Below the pieces are notes generated by a model. The model was not told the origin of the DNA, ran no database searches, and was given only the letters and a program-made list of their open reading frames with translations. A stretch of DNA of 64,000 nt from Pegoplata infirma (taxonomy: Eukaryota > Arthropoda > Insecta > Diptera > Anthomyiidae). The translations under genes and the position numbers were made by a program. The number at the start of each line of letters is the position of its first letter. Positions within the stretch are counted from its first letter, which is position 1. Positions 46,135 to 56,617 of this stretch are shown here, in pieces. The stretch lies in the NCBI GenBank assembly GCA_963921195.1, contig OY992536.1, positions 320,433,038 to 320,497,037 on the forward strand. The letters are read 5' to 3'.

Positions 46135-47308
46135 ATCTCGCTTAGTTTTCGAGATATCGCCATTTTGAATTTTTAACTAAATTCTAAGAAGTTGTTTACT
46201 AAATTCTCAGAAGTCATTAACTACATTCTAAGAAGTACACTTCCTCAATTCAAAGAAGAGAAATACGATGATGTTTTTTTTAGTAAATTTGAACTAAACT
46301 TGAACTAAATTGTTTTTTAAGAAATATGTCTTAAAAATAAAGATACGATTCTTAGATTTGTGGAAAATTTCTTTGACAGTAAGAATTTTTTTTCTAATAT
46401 TTAAAAAATCCATTTAAAGAAAACTTTGAACTAATTATAAGTAAATGAACTAAAATTTTTTCCTCATATTTAAGAAAATTTCTCATTTTTAAGTTAAATT
46501 TAACTAAATTTTAGGAAAATTTATGATAAATTTTCTAAGACATTTTTTCCTTAAATTTAGTTATGTCTTTTTTTTCAGTGTAGATTAATTTTTTTGGATA
46601 TGTGTTAGTACGTATTAAATGCAACTTGCTCTCAAATTTTCAGATTTTTATACCATGTTGGTGTTGAGTAATCAATTTTTCAAAATGGTAATTTTTTCAA
46701 AAAAATTAAAAAATTGAAATTTTCAATTAATTTTGACCAGTAAAAATATAGATATCTTAAAAAAAGTTGAACAACGTTTTGTTGGTATTTAAATGTAGTT
46801 GTAGAAAAAAAAAATATGAAAAAAATTATACGAAGTAATTATTCCTTATTTTTTAACGTTTAAAAATTAAAATCGACTTTTTGAAAAAAGGGATTGGGTC
46901 TAAAAGTGAGTGATTTGACCTGGAATGCCCCATATGTATTATTGATCCATGATCGATTCAAAGACATTCTATGAATGTCCGTCAGTTTGTCCTCCATTCT
47001 GTCTTTAGATGACACGATACAGTCCAAAATAAAAGAGCTAGCCTCCTGAAATTTGGCACGAATATGTCTCAAGTTCGTAAATGAGCAAAATCGAACCAGG
47101 GGGGAAATATCCCCATTGAGAAACTAAACTAACCTCTGAAAAACACAATTTTTTACGTGTTTTTTTAATTTTTGTTAAACAAATGAAACATTTTATGCAA
47201 GAAGTTCAGAGTCCTGCACTAGGACCCGCCCACTTTTTAGGGCGTGGATATAAAAAAGTTTAATTAAAAATTACAATTCTGTATTAAATTAAATTAAAAA
47301 AAAAAATA

Positions 47309-47850
47309 AGTAAAAAAGTTGTAGTCGGTCAAAATCGCCACATAATACCCTACACCAGTGCTTTCTGGAAAATGGGTCCCAAGTTTAAACATGAACCGAG
47401 TGAACATTTCTTTTATTAGGTTCTTAATTAGTGTATAAAACTCGCATAAAACAAATCTTTTTGTTACAGTCGACCGATTTAACTGAACATCGGGCGACTA
47501 AGTCTGTAGGGAACAAATAACCAAAGTAAACGTTTAACACCTTCAAACAAAATGTTTATCAAATATTTCCTATTTCATTAATTTTAAGAGATTTATGTGA
47601 ATATCGAGAGGTTGGTTTGGGCACTACAAGAAGAACTACTCCGAATTCCTTAAAATTTGAAATGGTGAATAGTGAATACAAAATACGTTTACCTTAAAAA
47701 TTTCAAAATATCTATTATAATACGGTAATTAGTGTCATTTGAGCCAAATTCAAAGGGGACGTTTGTATGGGGGCTAATTCAAGACATGTACCGATTTTTT
47801 TCCAATTTCAAAGAATTGTTTAAAAATTGCGATTTGTATCGTGGTTGCAG
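47309..47850 (+). mobile_element. Helentron/DINE-1-like repeat, type B, 3'-truncated
   Basis: Starts AAGTAAAAAAGTTGTAGTCGG with the subterminal ATACCCTACACC, then the type B body ('CCGATTTAACTGAACATCGG', 'GTTTGTATGGGGGCTA'). It loses similarity after 'AAAAATTGCGATTTGTATCG' at 47828, before the microsatellite. Confidence 0.65.
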
Positions 47851-48385
47851 ATTTATACAATTTTAAAATACGATTGGAAATGGTGTATTAAGTATGTCTA
47901 GCTAGATATGAGATGTTTGCTAGTCTGCTCAATGTCATTTTAAAGTATGTTAGTAGCAAACACAGACCGACCGTAGTTTAATGTTGTTCTGTACTAACAA
48001 CCGAATATTTTCGAATTCTATGTCTGAGTTTGCGGTTAAAGGACGCCTTGCGATAAACCGTAAAATGTTTATTATTCTAACTTCATTTTAACAGCAAATT
48101 TTTGTTTGGGATTTAACACGACACATTAAAAAGAAATATGTTGGGAAATATTTTTGTACTTCGGTCTTATAATAATAATTCGGTAGTAGGTGCAGTATAA
48201 GTAGAAGTCGGTTATGTAGTTTTTGTTTTGTGTAAAAAAAAGTCATTATCACACTATGTAATTAATAAACTTCCAAGGTAGACGAGGTAAGTAACGGTAG
48301 AAAAAAAAATAATAATTAGATTAGTTAAAAATTTAAAAATATCAACCAAAAAAAAATTCCTAAGACTTGAGATAGAAGAAAATAA
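47851..48385. other. Intergenic, no gene seen
   Basis: Nothing recognised; AT-rich with no frame or element ends. Confidence 0.5.
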
Positions 48386-49466
48386 TAGGGCAATTCCAAA
48401 AATTTTCGCCCCACTGTTCGGAAACATGCCTTTGGACGCCACTGAGAATTTGGCTCATAGATACCCACGTTTATATGAGATATGTTGCATTTTTGGATTT
48501 TCAAAATTTGCTGTAGTTTTCAAATTATCGCGGGTCAAAGTTCGACTTTTTTAGCAAAAGTCAGAAAAATACATGACGTTTAATGTGCTCTAACTTTTTA
48601 ACTAGTAACCCGATTATCACAAGTAAGGGCTCATATGAAAGCTTAATTCTTCTTCTTTTACGAAATTTTTTCAAAAACATACGGTTTTTTTTCAGAAGTG
48701 TTGCAAAAATTCAAAAACATTTTTTTTTTGCGAATATTTAAAAAAACACATCTTCGATTTTTTAAAAAAAAAGTTTGGTGATAAACAATACTGTTTTGTA
48801 CAACATATCCAAAATTCAGGTTTTAGTACGAAGTTCTTAAATTTTACCTTAGAAAATTAAAATTTTATATTTCTACAATATAAAAATTTAAATTTTCAAA
48901 GAAAATTATACTATTAAAATTTTGAAAAACATTCAAAACATTAGAAATTTAAATTTTCTAAGGGAAAAATGTGAGAACCTCGTACTTAAAACAGAATAGT
49001 TTTTGATCCCATGGAGATCCCACTCTGAATTTTGAATATGTTATACAAAACATTGTTACTTTTCACTAGAATTTTTTTTAAAAAAATCGAAGATGTGTTT
49101 TTTTAAATATTCGAAAAGAAAAAATGTTTTTGCATTTTTGCATCATTTCTGTAAAAAAAACTGTGTTATTTTAGAAATATTTTCTAAAAGAAGAACCCCA
49201 GCTTTCACATGAGCCTAAATTTGTGAAAATCGGGTCATTAGTTAAGAAGTTACAGCTCTTTAAACGTGATGTATTTTTCTTACTTTTGCTTAAAAAGTCA
49301 ATCTTTGACCCGCCGTAATTCGTTAAATACACCAAATGTAAAAAAACGATAAATGGTACATATATCATATTTATGAGGGCTATCTATGTGTCAAGGTTCA
49401 AATTAATCTGAAACACCATTTCCGAAAATGACTAAAATTTGAGCTAAATTTTCTGGAATGGCCCAA
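48386..49466. mobile_element. Palindromic element with TAGGGCAATTCCA ends
   Basis: Ends TAGGGCAATTCCAAAAATTT and AAATTTTCTGGAATGGCCCAA. Long inverted arms: 48540-48900 pairs with about 48940-49330 (e.g. 'TTAGCAAAAGTCAGAAAAAT', 'AAATTCAGGTTTTAGTACGA' and their complements). Tips resemble TGGGGCATTCCA of the element at 43956, so they may share a mobiliser. The exact target duplication is unclear. Confidence 0.7.
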
Positions 49467-49854
49467 TACCAAATGAAATATTTCGAAATATTTTTAAAAT
49501 TATTAAAGTGATTGAAATATGATAAAACAAAGTTTTATAGAACACGTCATATTGTTTGGTTATCTCTAGATATATAATGATATATCAGTGTTTTTTATAA
49601 ATGAAACTAAAGTCGGGGTATTATTTAAGTTGCAATAAAAATAAATTAAATAATTTTCCAAACAAACCCTACCTACAATTAACTATAAAACAAATCCCAA
49701 TAGGAATAAAATTATGGGAAAAGATCAATTTTTATCTGATAAGGAAATTTATAACCCACATAACAAAAATTTAAATTCAATCAATATTGACTATAATTTT
49801 TTATAAAAAGATACAAAATAAAAATATTTTTGAGGAATTCCATATGAAATATAC

Positions 49855-51125
49855 ATCAACGAAAAAGATTAATTCGAAAAAGATCAATTGTAATTCAAAA
49901 AAGATGAATTGTAATTCGAAAAATATCAATTGCAATTCGAAAAATATCAGTTGCAATTCCAAAAATATCTATTGTAATTCGAAAATACCAATTGTAATTC
50001 GAAAAAAATCAATAAAAATTCAGTTGATATCACCGCTTAACACTCATTTTCCGGTTTGAATTCTGGTAATCAATTTTAGTAGACTTTGATCTCCTGATTA
50101 AAAATCTGTTCTCCAGATTTTTCCATCACGTCCAGATTTTTAGTTATTCATGGTTGAAAATGCGAAAAATTACGATTTTTGCATTATTTGAAAGCCTGCA
50201 CAGCAGCCATTCAGTGGAATACAAATCTGGTATAAAGCGCAAAAGTATAATTTGTCTTTGGTCTCCAAAATAGAAAACAATTTTTTTCTAATTATTGCGT
50301 TTGGTTGGGTTACAATTGCGTTTTAAAATGACTCTGTTAAAATTATCATTTTTGTAAAAAAGGTAGTTTTTTTTTTGATATTTTTCAAAGAAAAACTAAA
50401 AAAAATAAAAAATTTTACAAATTTAAGTTTTCTGTGTTATTTTTTTTATCTTTAATGGGTTTAAAAGTCTATAAGAAAGAAAGAACTTTTGCCTAAATTT
50501 TGAGCTTATCACAGTAAAGATTGATCATCTGGTTTTTGTTTTAGAGCCTTTCAAAAATAGTGCTTTTTCTAATTTTTTTCAGTGTTTTTTTAAAATACAT
50601 GTTTGGCCAATAATAGTGCAACAACTTAAAATTTTTTTGATCATATATTTGAGATCATAGTTCAATTCTACTCTAACGCTTTATACCAGATTATTATTCC
50701 TCCCAGTGGCTGCTGTGTAGGCTTTCAAAAAAGGCAAAAATCGCATTTTTTCGCATTTTCAACCGCGAATAATTAAAATTCTAGACGTGATGGAAAAATT
50801 TGGAGCACAGATTTGGAATCAGCGAGTCAAAATCTTTAAAAATTTTATATCAAACTTCAAACCGGAGTCAAAAACCTTCGATTTGTTTAGCGGTGTATTT
50901 TTCGATATGAAATTAACAAGAGTTTTTTAATTACAATTGATATTTTTCTACTAACAATTGATCATTTTCGAATTACAATTGACCTTTTTCGAATTACAAT
51001 TGACCTTTTTTCGAATTGATTTTTTTTTTTCGATTTACAATCGATCTTTTTTAAATTACAATTGGATCAATTGAAATTTTTCGATTTACGATTGGTATTT
51101 TCGGAGATCCCAATTTTAATTCGAA
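49855..51125. mobile_element. 21 bp-repeat foldback, split by element W1
   Basis: Left arm 49855-50015: tandem units of AAAAAGATCAATTGTAATTCG. Right arm 50935-51125: the same units inverted. The join 'AATTCAGTTGATAT | TTTTCGATATGAAATTAA' is interrupted by W1 at 50031-50895. The uninterrupted join is seen at 21876-21900. 49467-49854 before it shows nothing recognisable. Confidence 0.75.
50031..50895 (+). mobile_element. Element W, copy 1, CACCGCTTAACA ends, 3 bp duplication
   Basis: Ends CACCGCTTAACACTCATTTT and CGATTTGTTTAGCGGTG with duplicated TAT (50028-50030, 50896-50898). The target is a clean empty site in the array at 21876. The interior is nearly palindromic ('AAAGCCTGCACAGCAGCCAT' at 50191; 'GGCTGCTGTGTAGGCTTTCA' at 50708). 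Copy 2, inverted, is at 62813-63663. A 3 bp TWN duplication suggests PIF/Harbinger. No coding capacity. Confidence 0.88.
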
Positions 51126-51912
51126 AACAAGTAAGAAAGTTATAGTCGGTCAAGGCCGTCCATATGATACCCTACACCGGTGTTTTCCGGAAAATGTGTC
51201 CTAAGTCCAAACATAGACCGATTGGATCTGTCTTTTGTTAGATATTTATTTAGTGTAGAAAACACACACAGATCAAATTTTAGTGGAATTGGTTTATTTG
51301 TTTGCCAATAGACCAATTTAACTGAATATCGGTCGAAATTCTTTTATGGGAGACTAAGTCCAAAAATGGTCCAATTATATTCCGATTTGATAAGGTTACT
51401 AAAGACACGTTTTACAACAAAAAATCAAATTTTTATCAAATATATCCATTTTTATGAATTTTGAGGAAATTATGTGAATATCGGGAGTGTGGTTTGTATG
51501 GGGACTACCAGAAGGACTGACCCGATTCCTTTGATATTTGGAATGATGATTCGTGCATAATTTAGATTATCTGTTAAATTTCAAAGCGATATCTATTATA
51601 ATACGGTTGTTAGAGTCATTTAAGTCTAATCCAAAGGGGGAGTTTGTATGGGGGCTTGGTCTTAACATGGACCGATTTTCTCAAATTTCAATAGGCTTTC
51701 AAATTTCGAAAGTTTCAAATTTCTAGTCAATTGATGGAAAATTGCGAGCTGTATCCTGCTTAAACCTATAGACAGACGGACGGACATCGCTAAATCGACT
51801 CAAAAAGTAATTCGATCGGTATACTTGAAGGTAGGTCTAGGACCGTTATTTCGGGTAGTTACAAACATCAGCACAAACTCATTATACCCTGTACCACAGA
51901 GTGGTGTAGGGT
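51126..51912 (+). mobile_element. Helentron/DINE-1-like repeat, type B, complete copy
   Basis: Starts AACAAGTAAGAAAGTTATAG with subterminal ATACCCTACACC and ends 'AGAGTGGTGTAGGGTA', so the subterminal repeats pair as in type A. GACGGACGGAC microsatellite at 51772-51786, core 'CAATTCGATCGGTATACTTGAA'-like at 51808. The 3' hairpin ATACCCTGTACC...GGTGTAGGGTAT is present. Confidence 0.75.
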
Positions 51913-52037
51913 AGAGATGGGCACATGAGCAGATTAGATCGTGATTCACGTGAATCACGCGTGATCACGCGTCAGTGTGACTGAATTCAATTTTACTCAC
52001 GTGATTGTGAGTGAGTGTGAGTGGAGAAAAAATAGAA
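51913..52037. mobile_element. Fragment of the CACTCACG family
   Basis: TAGAGATGGGCACATGAGCA followed by 'ACGTGAATCACGCGTGATCACG' (split here) and GTGATTGTGAGTGAGTGTGA. It matches 28089-28200 in the same orientation and lies exactly at the junction between the two type B copies. Confidence 0.7.
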
Positions 52038-52577
52038 TATTCCAATTTTATAAAGTTACTAAAGACACGTTAAACAACAAAAAATAAAATTTTTATCAAA
52101 TATATCCATTTTTATAAATTTTGAGGGAATTATGTGAATATCGGGAGGGTGGTTTGTATGGGGACTACCAGAAGGACTGACCCGATTCCTTTGAAATTTG
52201 GAATGATGATTTGTGCATACAAAATTAGATTATCTGTTAAATTTCAAAGCGATATCTATTATAATACGGTTGTTAGAGTCATTTAAGCCTAATCCAAAGG
52301 GGGAGTTTGTATATTTGCTCAAATTTCAATAGGCTTTCAAATTTCGAAAGTTTCAAATTTCTAGTCAATTGATGGAAAATTGCGATCTGTATCGTGCTTA
52401 AACCTATAGACAGACAGACAGACGGACGGACGGACGGACATCGCTAAATCGACTCAAAAAGTAATTCTGAGTCGATCGGTATACTTAAAGGTAGGTCTAG
52501 GACCGTTATTTCGGGTAGTTACAAACATCAGCACAAACTCATTATACCCTGTACCACAGAGTGGTGTAGGGTATAAA
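52038..52577 (+). mobile_element. Helentron/DINE-1-like repeat, type B, duplicated 3' part
   Basis: Repeats 51373-51912 almost base for base ('GGTTACTAAAGACACGTT', 'GACTACCAGAAGGACTGACC', 'GCACAAACTCATTATACCCT'), with a slightly longer microsatellite (52409-52439) and a short deletion near 52312. The start of the element is missing. Confidence 0.75.
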
Positions 52578-52599
52578 AAGATCAATTTAAAGTTTAAAT

Positions 52600-52800
52600 T
52601 TTAAACTCATTGTCAGTTGATATTTTTCAATGTACGATTGGAATTTTTGAATTACATTGGATTTTTTTTCGAGAAACAATTGATCAATTTCAAATAACAT
52701 TTGATATATTTTAAATAAAAATAGATATTTTTCAAATGACAGTTGATCTTTTTCGATACGGCCAATTGATATGTACAATAGGCCGTATGGATTTTCATTT
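52600..52800. repeat. 21 bp repeat array, inverted orientation, decayed
   Basis: Decayed units of TTTTTCGAATTACAATTGATC follow 'CAGTTGATATTTTTCAATG' (52616), the central join of the family. Ends in a 17-base T-run and TGAGTG (52797-52820), perhaps the end of a CACTCAAAA-type MITE. Confidence 0.6.
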
Positions 52801-52820
52801 TTTTTTTTTTTTTTTGAGTG

Positions 52821-53675
52821 TCAAAATGACTCTACAAAATTTTCGTGAAAATCAAAATTATCCTTACCCTCCCGCATCGCAGTTAAAGTAAAAACACCAA
52901 AAAATTACATATTTCATCATATTTCCTGGAATCCAAGTTTTTTTGTTGGTGTTATCTATTTATAAATATAGGTCTTCCCTGTCTAGACAACATCACATTT
53001 AAAATTATTATAAAAAAATTTTCGCGAATTATGGAACTTTTAAGTAATAAAAAATCGCGAAATCATAACTTGTTTAGCGACTTCTCCGAGTAAAGCCTCT
53101 TTAAAAAATTATACTATGGTGGAAAACCTTCTGCTAGTATTCCAAATACCTCCTCCAAGATCATAATAAAATCAAAAAAATCCTTGGGCACCCACATCGC
53201 GGATTAAGCAAAAATTTCGAAAAAAAAACATACTTCAACCGCGATGCGAGAGCAGAAGGAAATTATTGAATTTGACGAAATTTTTATGGAGTTTCTTTGA
53301 CTCCCAGTAAACTTTATAGACACCTTTTATATAAAATATTTTATATTGAAACTCACATTTGTTTTTTTTTTTTTGCTGCAGCATCTTTGCTATAGAAAGT
53401 CTCATATGTTGTATATTTATTTTTTTTATATAAAATAAAATTAAAAAAAGATCTTTGTAACATATTAAATCATGGTCATTAACAATTGTTTAAAGATAAA
53501 GATCCAGTATAAGAGGAGGCAGAAAGGTGATGATATTTGTTTCTAATTGTAATACATAGTATAATGGAAAAAAATGAGATCAAGATTTTTGTTTTCATCT
53601 GCATCTTATTGCTTTAGAACTACAAGACATCAAGGTAAACCAAAGTCAAGTATATATTTTAAAATAAAAACATTA
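52821..53675. other. Intergenic, no gene seen
   Basis: Two loosely similar segments contain 'CCCGCATCGCAGTTAAAG' (52870) and 'CCACATCGCGGATTAAGC' (53191). No frame or element end recognised. Confidence 0.45.
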
Positions 53676-53867
53676 TAGTAAGGGTATTCACTTCAGAATT
53701 TTTGCTCTTGCGAAATTGCGGAATTGCGGTTTCGCACTATTGGTGTCGTGAACACCCAGCTTTAAACGTTTTTAAATTTCAATTTCGAATTATTACGAAC
53801 TGTCAAAAAAAAAAACACACACAATTGTTATTGAATGCAAAAAATCATTGCTGTTTATTCGTTCAAG

Positions 53868-55157
53868 ATGCCGAAGCAAAGTTTTAAGAAATTTTTGGTA
53901 AATCATTTAATTAATGAATCTTTTGTTGAAATTGAAAATATCTATGATGAAATGGGTAAGTACAGATCTATATTATTAAATATACCACATTAAAATTTGT
54001 AATCAAACTTTTCAGAAAATAATTTTACAATTGAAGATATTTTGGATGACGAATTCGTAGAAGAGGAATTAACCACACTTTATGAGGATTTATCTTCAGT
54101 TTTGTCAGCACGCCGAGGAATTGAATATTCAATACCAAAATCAAAAGTATGGTGTGAAGATGTTCTTACCGAGTTGGACGATGATCGTTTCCGCCAAATG
54201 TTGAGATGCAGCAGGGAACAATTTCAACTACTTGCTTCCCTTATATGTACAAGCGCTGAATTCAAAGGTAAAAACTCGTGTAAACAGTTAAGTGTTCACC
54301 AACAATTAGCCATAGTTCTGTTTAGACTAGGGTCATATGGAGATGGCTGTAGCATTCGAAAAATAGCTACAATTTTCGGAATTGGTGATGGTGGCACAAT
54401 TCAAAAAATAACTGTAAGAGTTTTTCGTGCGTTTCTTGAACTTCAAGATAAATATATTTATTGGCCCGGCAAGGAAGAAAGGGACTATATTGTTCGAGAA
54501 ACGTTTAATGAATTGCCCTTTTGTATTGGGTATGTGGACGGCACAGAGTTCAAATTGGCCGAAACACCAATCGAAAACCCGGTATCTCACTTCTCACGTA
54601 AACATATCTACTCTGTAAAAGCACAGATAACATGCGACTATAAACTACGTATTCGGCATGTATCTATCGGATCATCTGGAAGTGTTCACGATGCCCGCAT
54701 ATATTCTTCATGTCCTTTAGCATTGAACTCGTCATCCTTTTTCAGTTCAAACCAATGGATTGCCGGAGACTCAGCATATTCATTGTCCAGCACAGTAATT
54801 ACTCCTTACAGAATAAATTCCACGGCCATGACCGCTTCCAAGCGTAAAGAATTTAATTTAAGACACAGTAGATATCGTGTCAGAGCGGAACACTGCATTG
54901 GTCTCTTAAAGGAAAGATTTGGCAGTTTAAAAGAAATGCGTCACCGTTTTGCAGACAAAAAAAATAAAAAATTGTGCTGCTTGTGGATATTAGTAACTTG
55001 TATAATACATAACATTCTATTAACAGAAAATGATACAAATAATTTTTCTTTTAATGAGGTTGATGGAGAAGTGTCTGAAGCATTATCCGACGAAGTTGAA
55101 CAAAATCATTTTGACATAAAAAGACAAGCAATTCATAAAATTATGTTTAATAATTAA
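53868..55157 (+). CDS. PIF/Harbinger DDE transposase, two exons
   Basis: Cuts and joins the element's ends; acts in the nucleus with the Myb-like partner encoded opposite. Exon 1 is 53868-53955 (ATG at 53868, 29 codons plus one base), the intron is 53956-54015 (60 bp, GTAAGT...TTTTCAG), exon 2 is 54016-55157; the join keeps the frame and gives 409 aa. In the spliced protein: N-terminal acidic part (1-75), a helix-turn-helix region around 115-170 (CSIRKIATIFGIGDGGTIQK), then the DDE_4 nuclease with D204 (GYVDGTEF), the conserved H-D-A-R at 254-257, D281 (AGDSAYSL) and E321 (RVRAEHCIGLLKERFG). All catalytic residues are present, no stops or frameshifts. I chose the exon 1 ATG because the exon 2 frame has no ATG before the conserved region and the splice sites are consensus. 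Whether it is active cannot be told from sequence. Confidence 0.9.
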
Positions 55158-55254
55158 TTTTATTTTATATGTATATTTATTTTGTTTAAAAAAAAAACTT
55201 ATAATTCATGAAATACAAAACTCAAATATACATAAATAACTTAAAATCAAACAA

Positions 55255-56279
55255 TTATTGGTTTTTATATTTTAAGTCTAATTCATATTTAGCGATACGC
55301 TCATTTTTTTCCATTTCTAATAATTTTATTTTTTCGTTCTTTTCCATTTCAACTTTTTTTAATTCTAGTTCCTGTTTTCGTATTTCTAGTTCAGCTTGAA
55401 ACTTTACTTTTTGAAACTCATGTTCTTTTTGAAATTTTTCTTCTTCAAATTTAATTTTTAATCTTTGAGTATCGTTGCGTTCAGTTTGACATTTTGCCAA
55501 CTGAGAAAGGGAATCCTTTGGAGCAGATTTTTTTAATTTTTCGGCAAATGCTGTAACTTTTTCTACAGTTCCAGACTGGCGTGGATTAGCAGCAATTTCT
55601 GGTTGACTTATTTCTGGTTGATTTATTTCTTGTTGACTTATTTCTGGCTGACTTGTTTCATTTTCAAAATTTTCGGTGAAAAACAATGGAGCAGCGTCTT
55701 CATTTTGTACCTGTATTTCATCGTCTATGTCAATAAACCCAAAAAAGTCTCCTGAGGTAATCGAAGAATCAAACACTTCTGCTTCTACGGCTCTCTTCTC
55801 ACCAAATATATCCTTAAGTCTTTCATAATGTGGACACATTTTTCGCAATTTTTCTAGACAGATACAAAAATTAGATTGGGCACAGTAATTATTTTTTTAT
55901 TTTACCATTTACGCTATTAACACCATTTTCAACGTCTTCAGCCAAAATTCCAGCACCAGTGTTATTTCTCCATGCCTCAGCCTTTGCAAAACATGTTTTC
56001 AAATAACGAACTTTCCACTTAACTAAATTCCACGTGGCTTCCACTTTAGACTCTTCCAAAAATTTTCTGTAATAAGCTTGTGCAGTTGGTATCTAAAGAA
56101 CAAAAATTGTTAAATAATTTCCAAGAAATAACACTTTTAAGATTTACCTCAAAATTTCGATTGTCGGCTAAATAATCAATTATTTTCAGAATTTCGAAAT
56201 CCATCCATTTTTTTGCCACAGTTTCTTTTTTTTTTGCTAAGCTTTTTGCTTCTTTTTTAATATTTTTTATTGAAGTCAT
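55255..56279 (-). CDS. Myb/SANT-like partner protein of the Harbinger element, three exons
   Basis: Minus strand; the usual second gene of PIF/Harbinger elements, thought to bind DNA and carry the transposase into the nucleus and onto the ends. Exon 1 56279-56148 (44 codons), intron 56147-56093 (55 bp, GTAAAT...TTTAG), exon 2 56092-55906, intron 55905-55854 (52 bp, GTAAAA...TCTAG), exon 3 55853-55255; frames join at both sites and give 305 aa. Residues 1-22 are lysine-rich; 25-100 form a trihelix Myb/SANT-like domain with spaced aromatics (KWMDFEILKIIDYLADNRNF, AYYRKFLEES, WNLVKWKVRYLKTCFAKAEA); 105-125 EKLRKMCPHYERLKDIFGEK is typical of the family. 170-195 repeat a QPEIS pentad, and 220-305 are a long charged coiled coil rich in E, K and L. 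The stop lies 97 bp from the transposase stop. Confidence 0.85.
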
Positions 56280-56617
56280 TTTTTCTGTTTGAATTTTCGT
56301 TTATTTCGGAGAACTATGATGGAGTTTAAAAAAAAACAGTGTTGGACACGGAGTTTTGTCATTAAGGGTTGTAATTTTAGGTACTTTTTACATATTATTA
56401 TGTACTTTTTAAAAATGTGGCAACGATACCAATATTGAAGTTTATCAGCTGATTTGTGCAACTTTTACCCGTGCGATTCCGCTCCATCAAAAAGGTTGTG
56501 CAAAATATAAAATGTAGTGCGAAATTATTTTCATGTGTTTGTTGTAGTAAAAAATAAAATATATTGCAATTTCGCAATTCCGCAAGAGTAAAAATTCTGA
56601 AGTGAATACCTTTAGTA

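Larger units (their letters stand above)
44003..46580. mobile_element. TA-flanked MITE, AACTAAAATTTT word, carrying a LINE
   Basis: Ends CACTCAAAAAAAAAGTG and TTTTTTTTCAGTG, TA-flanked. Subterminal zones repeat TGAACTAAAATTT and TTTTGGGAAAATT. The middle (44210-44460) is homologous to 14380-14600. It is interrupted by the LINE at 44645-46134. Confidence 0.7.
43956..46932. mobile_element. TA-flanked element with TGGGGCATTCCAGG ends
   Basis: Ends TGGGGCATTCCAGGCCAAAT and ATTTGACCTGGAATGCCCCA, the inverted match running on through CACTCACTTTTAGACCC. TA on both sides. Its ends resemble those of the palindromic element at 48386. It carries a CACTCAAAA-type MITE at 44003. Confidence 0.85.
43862..47240 (-). 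mobile_element. Helentron/DINE-1-like repeat, type A-related, interrupted
   Basis: Minus strand. The hairpin end is at 43866 (CACCCTCCAACCACAGTACG). The body continues at 46933 with 'TGATCCATGATCGATTCAAA' and a decayed GTCY run. Continuity across the insertion is shown by comparison with the copy at 33377, where the matching site reads AAAGTATATATATGTATTTA. Confidence 0.65.
53681..56612. mobile_element. Full-length PIF/Harbinger transposon
   Basis: Terminal inverted repeats of about 36 bp: AGGGTATTCACTTCAGAATT... at the left and the complement of AAGGTATTCACTTCAGAATT at the right, continuing through TTTT(G/A)CTCTTGCG, then GAAATTGCGG/GAATTGCG blocks in swapped order. Flanks share TAGTA (53676-53680, 56613-56617); the family normally makes 3 bp duplications, so the precise tip may be off by a base or two. 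Two intact spliced genes face each other tail to tail. At 2.93 kb the size is right for an autonomous element, and it is the only element in the window with all parts in place. Confidence 0.92.

Noticed and set aside
55208..55399. A plus-strand frame behind the transposase stop
   Set aside because: Shadow of the coiled-coil exon of the Myb-like gene.
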